From NCBI GenBank assembly GCA_046732795.1, contig JBKPNV010000389.1, forward strand, positions 1-16,780: a stretch of 16,780 bases of DNA. Reading direction: 5' to 3'. A model generated the notes under the pieces. That model ran no database searches, was not told where the DNA came from, and saw nothing but the letters and a program-made list of their open reading frames with translations. The DNA is from Gp6-AA40 sp046732795. Its GTDB lineage: Bacteria; Acidobacteriota; Vicinamibacteria; Vicinamibacterales; UBA2999. Below are positions 13,909 to 16,780 of the stretch, piece by piece. The first letter of the stretch is position 1. Each line of letters opens with the position of its first letter. The position numbers and the translations under genes are program-made.

Positions 13909-14586
13909 TTATTGATCTCCCTGAGCAAGGTAGAAGGAGAGGCTTTCAAGGGAGACGGTCAGGTCAACGCTCTTGAGCTTGACATCCGTCGGAACCTTGA
14001 GGGCTCCGGGGGAAAAGTTGAGGATGGCCTTGATGCCTGCTGTCACTACCTGCTCGACGACCGGCTGCGCGTGGGGGGCGGGGACGGCGATGACGGCAAT
14101 GTCCAAACGCTCCCGCCGCACGATGCGTTTGAGCTCTTTGATGTCGTAAATCGGCACGCCGCTGCGCGATTCGTGCCCGATCTTTTCGTTGGCGGCGTCG
14201 AACAGCGCCGCGATCTCGAATCCCTCCTGACGGAACCCGGGGTAATCGGCGAGCGCAAGACCAAGGTTGCCGGCCCCCATGATCGCGACACGCAGGTGTC
14301 GATCGAGACCGAGGATCTGTCGCAGGTGGCGACGCAGATCCTTGACGTAATAGCCCACGCCGCGAACACCGAACTCGCCGAAGTACGCGAGGTCCTTGCG
14401 AATCTGCGCGGCATTGAGCTGGTACCGTTCGGCCAGCGACTGCGAAGAGATGGACTGCACTCCGGCGGCGTCGAGCTCGTTGAGGCATCTGAGGTACACC
14501 GACAGGCGGTTGGTGGTGAGTTCCGACACCTGTTCGGGTGTTTGCCTGCGCTTGTTCAACCGATTCACAAGGTTCAATGCTACCAT
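13909..14586 (-). CDS. rex: Redox-sensing transcriptional repressor Rex
   Basis: Rex is a homodimeric repressor that senses the NADH/NAD+ ratio and releases DNA when NADH rises. The 225-residue protein has a winged-helix domain with ISSQSLAERYQLNAAQIRKD (about 46-65) and LAYFGEFGVRGVGYYV (about 66-81). A Rossmann domain follows with the dinucleotide fingerprint GAGNLG at 104-109, Asp130 at the ribose-binding position, VIAVPAPHAQ and AILNFSPGAL. ATG 14586 is preferred; an upstream in-frame start at 14652 lies inside the divergent OPT gene. Even so, the N-terminus before SELTTNRLSVYL is about 20 residues longer than usual, so a start nearer 14526 is possible. The next gene, moaC, starts one base past the stop. 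Only 8 bases separate this ATG from the OPT ATG. Confidence 0.96.
   Translation of the reverse strand: MVALNLVNRLNKRRQTPEQVSELTTNRLSVYLRCLNELDAAGVQSISSQSLAERYQLNAAQIRKDLAYFGEFGVRGVGYYVKDLRRHLRQILGLDRHLRVAIMGAGNLGLALADYPGFRQEGFEIAALFDAANEKIGHESRSGVPIYDIKELKRIVRRERLDIAVIAVPAPHAQPVVEQVVTAGIKAILNFSPGALKVPTDVKLKSVDLTVSLESLSFYLAQGDQ
14552..14570. promoter_or_regulatory. Possible Rex operator (ROP-like) at the rex/OPT divergence
   Basis: On the minus strand TTGTGAATCGGTTGAACAA has a perfect half-site TTGTGAA and a degenerate second half ending in ACAA, compared with the known Rex pattern TTGTGAA-N4-TTCACAA. It lies 25-43 bases before the OPT start and within codons 6-12 of rex as annotated. Its place suits control of the OPT gene and of rex itself. 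The second half is poor, so the call is tentative. Confidence 0.3.
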
Positions 14587-14594
14587 CTCGCGCC

Positions 14595-16577
14595 ATGGCA
14601 CACGCGACGGCGACTCGACCCGAATCGCGCGACACGGGCACGTTTCAACCATACGTCGCAGCCTCTCGATCGCTCCCCGAATTCACGCTGAAGGCCGTGA
14701 TTCTGGGGGCACTCTTCGGGCTGCTGTTCGGCGCTTCGACGGTATACCTCGGTCTGCGCGCCGGACTGACAGTCGGCGCCTCGATTCCGATCGCCGTGCT
14801 CGCAATCTCGGTGCTCAAACGACTTGGGGGATCGTCCATCCTCGAGAACAACATCGTGCAGACAATCGGATCGGCGGGCGAGTCGCTGGCCGGTGGTGTC
14901 GTCTTCACGATTCCGGCGCTGATTTTCCTGACGCCCGACGGTCCCAGCTATTTCAATTACGTCCAGATCACGATGCTCACGTTCGCCGGCGGCATCCTTG
15001 GCGTACTGATGATGGTCCCGCTGCGCCGTGCGCTCATCGTCAAGGAGCACGGCGTGCTGCCCTACCCCGAGGGCACGGCATGCGCCGAGGTGCTCGTCGC
15101 GGGTGAGCGCGGTGGGCGGCTGGCCACGATGGTGTTTGGCGGCCTTGGAGTCGGTGCGCTCTGGAAGTCGCTGTCCTGGATTTTCAATCTGTTCCGCACC
15201 GAGATCGGCTACTCGACTCCACGCGTCAGCCAGTTCCCGAACGCAACGCTCAACGTCGACCTCTCGCCGGAGTACTTGGGCGTCGGCTACGTCATTGGTC
15301 CGAGGATTGCCGGGACGATGTTCGCGGGCGGCGTTCTGTCGTGGCTCGTGTTCCTTCCACTGCTGTCGATTCTCGGCGGTTTCATCACCGAGCCATTCCC
15401 GCCGATCCATCCGAACTTCGCCAACAACCCGGCAACCGGACGACCGTTCCTCATCTCGGAGATGAGTCCCGGACAACTCTGGAGTGCGTACATCCGTTAC
15501 ATCGGCGCCGGGGCGGTGCTGGCATCCGGGATCATCACGTTGGCACGCACGATTCCAACGATCATCGCGTCGGCGCGCGGCAGCCTGAAGGATCTCTCGA
15601 GCGCTGTCGGTCCGAGCACGCAGTCACGAACCGAGCGTGATGTTCCGATGATCGTCGTGCTCGGCGGTTCGCTGCTGCTGGCTATCTTCCTGGCCGTTGC
15701 TCCGGGACTTCCGAGTCAGGGCAATGTGATGGCCGCCGTGCTGATCCTTGTCTTCGGCTTCTTCTTCGCAACAGTCTCGTCACGCATCACTGGTCTGATC
15801 GGCTCGTCGTCCAATCCAATCTCGGGCATGACGATCGCGACCTTGATCCTGACGTGCCTGCTCTTCGTCGGCCTGGGTTGGACGGGCGACGCCTACGCGC
15901 CGATCGCGCTCTCGGTCGGCGCTATCGTGTGTATTGCCGCGGCGAATGCCGGCAACACGTCACAGGATCTCAAGACCGGCTACCTCGTCGGAGCCACGCC
16001 GTTCTATCAGCAGATGGGACTGATCGTGGGTGTGCTCGTCTCGGCGTCGGTCATCGCCATCACGACGATCTATATGCACCAGGTCTTCGGCATCGGCTCC
16101 GCGGACGTCCCGGCGCCGCAGGCGACGTTGATGGCGACCATCATCCGCGGGTTACTCAACCAGAACTTACCGTGGGGCCTGGTGCTGGTGGGTGTGTTCG
16201 TCTCCATCACGCTGGAGCTGTGTGGCATCCACTCGCTCTCGTTTGCAGTCGGCTCGTATCTGCCAATTGCCACGACCGCGCCGATTTTCGCCGGCGGCCT
16301 CGTGAGGGCGTGGGTCGAGCGGCGAACGGGTGTCGCTCAGGAATCGGAAGTGAGCGCCGGTACCCTGTTCAGTTCCGGCCTGATCGCTGGCGGATCCATT
16401 GCGGGTATCCTCTTCGCGATTCTCGTGGGAACCGGTTCCATCGCCCCGTTCCAGGCAATCGGGAATATGTTTCCGGCCCTGCATGGAGAGACGCTAGTCG
16501 GGCAAATCGCCAGCGCGCTCCTCTTCCTCGCCCTCGCCGTAATCGTCTCCAGGATGGCGATGCGCAAAGTAGAATGA
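14595..16577 (+). CDS. OPT-family oligopeptide transporter
   Basis: A 660-residue inner-membrane transporter of the prokaryotic oligopeptide transporter (OPT) family, proton-coupled symporters for short peptides or metal chelates. After a polar N-terminus comes EFTLKAVILGALFGLLFGAS and YLGLRAGLTVGASIPIAV, the family's typical first helices. LPYPEGTACAEVLVAGE follows at about 155-171. Later come SRITGLIGSSSNPISGMTIA, the NAGNTSQDLKTGYLVGATP segment, and GIHSLSFAVGSYLPIATTAP, all regular marks of bacterial OPT proteins. I chose ATG at 14595: the earlier in-frame start at 14538 would add residues encoded inside rex. The substrate is unknown. It reads away from rex and may be under Rex control through the site just upstream. 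The next gene begins four bases after its stop. Confidence 0.95.
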   Translation: MAHATATRPESRDTGTFQPYVAASRSLPEFTLKAVILGALFGLLFGASTVYLGLRAGLTVGASIPIAVLAISVLKRLGGSSILENNIVQTIGSAGESLAGGVVFTIPALIFLTPDGPSYFNYVQITMLTFAGGILGVLMMVPLRRALIVKEHGVLPYPEGTACAEVLVAGERGGRLATMVFGGLGVGALWKSLSWIFNLFRTEIGYSTPRVSQFPNATLNVDLSPEYLGVGYVIGPRIAGTMFAGGVLSWLVFLPLLSILGGFITEPFPPIHPNFANNPATGRPFLISEMSPGQLWSAYIRYIGAGAVLASGIITLARTIPTIIASARGSLKDLSSAVGPSTQSRTERDVPMIVVLGGSLLLAIFLAVAPGLPSQGNVMAAVLILVFGFFFATVSSRITGLIGSSSNPISGMTIATLILTCLLFVGLGWTGDAYAPIALSVGAIVCIAAANAGNTSQDLKTGYLVGATPFYQQMGLIVGVLVSASVIAITTIYMHQVFGIGSADVPAPQATLMATIIRGLLNQNLPWGLVLVGVFVSITLELCGIHSLSFAVGSYLPIATTAPIFAGGLVRAWVERRTGVAQESEVSAGTLFSSGLIAGGSIAGILFAILVGTGSIAPFQAIGNMFPALHGETLVGQIASALLFLALAVIVSRMAMRKVE

Positions 16578-16581
16578 AGGG

Positions 16582-16780
16582 GTGATTCGGCGAGCTATCC
16601 GAGTCCTCACTCTGGCTCTTGCCCTGACCACCGTCGCCGATGGACAGACGAGCGTCCGCCGTCTGACCACGATCGACGCGCTCAGGCAGTATCCCGGCTT
16701 CTACCACCTGCAGAACGTGGTTGTTCGCGGCGAGTTCGCCACGGAAGGCACTCGCATCTTTCTGCGCGCCGATGAGCACG
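16582..16780 (+). CDS. Exported protein of unknown function, cut by the right edge
   Basis: The first 66 codons of an open reading frame that continues past the window. The start is GTG at 16582, four bases after the OPT stop, so the two are probably co-transcribed. The opening MIRRAIRVLTLALALTTVAD has two arginines followed by a hydrophobic stretch, typical of a signal peptide. The mature part begins QTSVRRLTTIDALRQYPGFY and continues HLQNVVVRGEF and TRIFLRADEH. The alternation of beta-like segments (NVVVRGEF, TRIFLRA) could be the start of a small beta-barrel such as an OB-fold, but that is a guess. I do not recognise the family. Confidence 0.65.
   Translation, partial: MIRRAIRVLTLALALTTVADGQTSVRRLTTIDALRQYPGFYHLQNVVVRGEFATEGTRIFLRADEH

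Noticed and set aside
13681..14691. A 336-codon plus-strand open frame opposite moaC and rex
   Set aside because: Both minus-strand genes have complete family signatures; this frame is their shadow.

Overview
The window is a GC-rich bacterial chromosome segment with dense genes, frequent GTG/TTG starts and short intergenic palindromes. Three things suggest an uncultured Acidobacteriota of the Vicinamibacteria type: the protein families, the LytS/LytTR pair, and the many heptamer and palindromic intergenic repeats. The lineage is inferred from style, not from a marker gene. No rRNA, tRNA, CRISPR array or complete insertion sequence was seen.

Left edge (1-1035, minus strand): two decayed genes. 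One is the C-terminal end of a lasso-peptide-type asparagine synthase. The other is an HprK-like kinase that runs off the left edge and keeps a clear P-loop. About five frame changes in 1 kb break them, while all neighbours are intact. This looks like the remnant of a RiPP (lasso-peptide-like) locus.

1036-4282 (minus): a PmtA-like SAM methyltransferase, a homocysteine methyltransferase/methylene-THF reductase fusion, and a NuoI-type 2[4Fe-4S] protein without other nuo genes. 4401-8128 (plus): a likely operon of LytS-type histidine kinase, LytTR response regulator, signal peptidase I (its likely start lies inside the regulator gene) and a CDF metal exporter. An 18-bp perfect inverted repeat separates kinase and regulator.

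8156-11069 (minus): an aromatic-acid MFS transporter followed by a LigM/DesA-like THF-dependent aryl O-demethylase with the catalytic tyrosine conserved. Together they look like a module for uptake and demethylation of vanillate or syringate. REP-like palindromes flank the transporter gene on both sides. The MTHFR-domain protein 5 kb away could recycle the 5-methyl-THF that the demethylase makes.

11173-16780: an AEC-family permease (plus); a Bcr/CflA-type drug exporter, moaC and rex (minus, tightly packed, transcribed rex-moaC-bcr); an OPT-family oligopeptide transporter reading away from rex with only 8 bp between the start codons; and the first 66 codons of an exported protein of unknown function cut by the right edge. 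The two convergent junctions (8104-8155 and 12109-12176) carry strong hairpins that probably act as bidirectional terminators.
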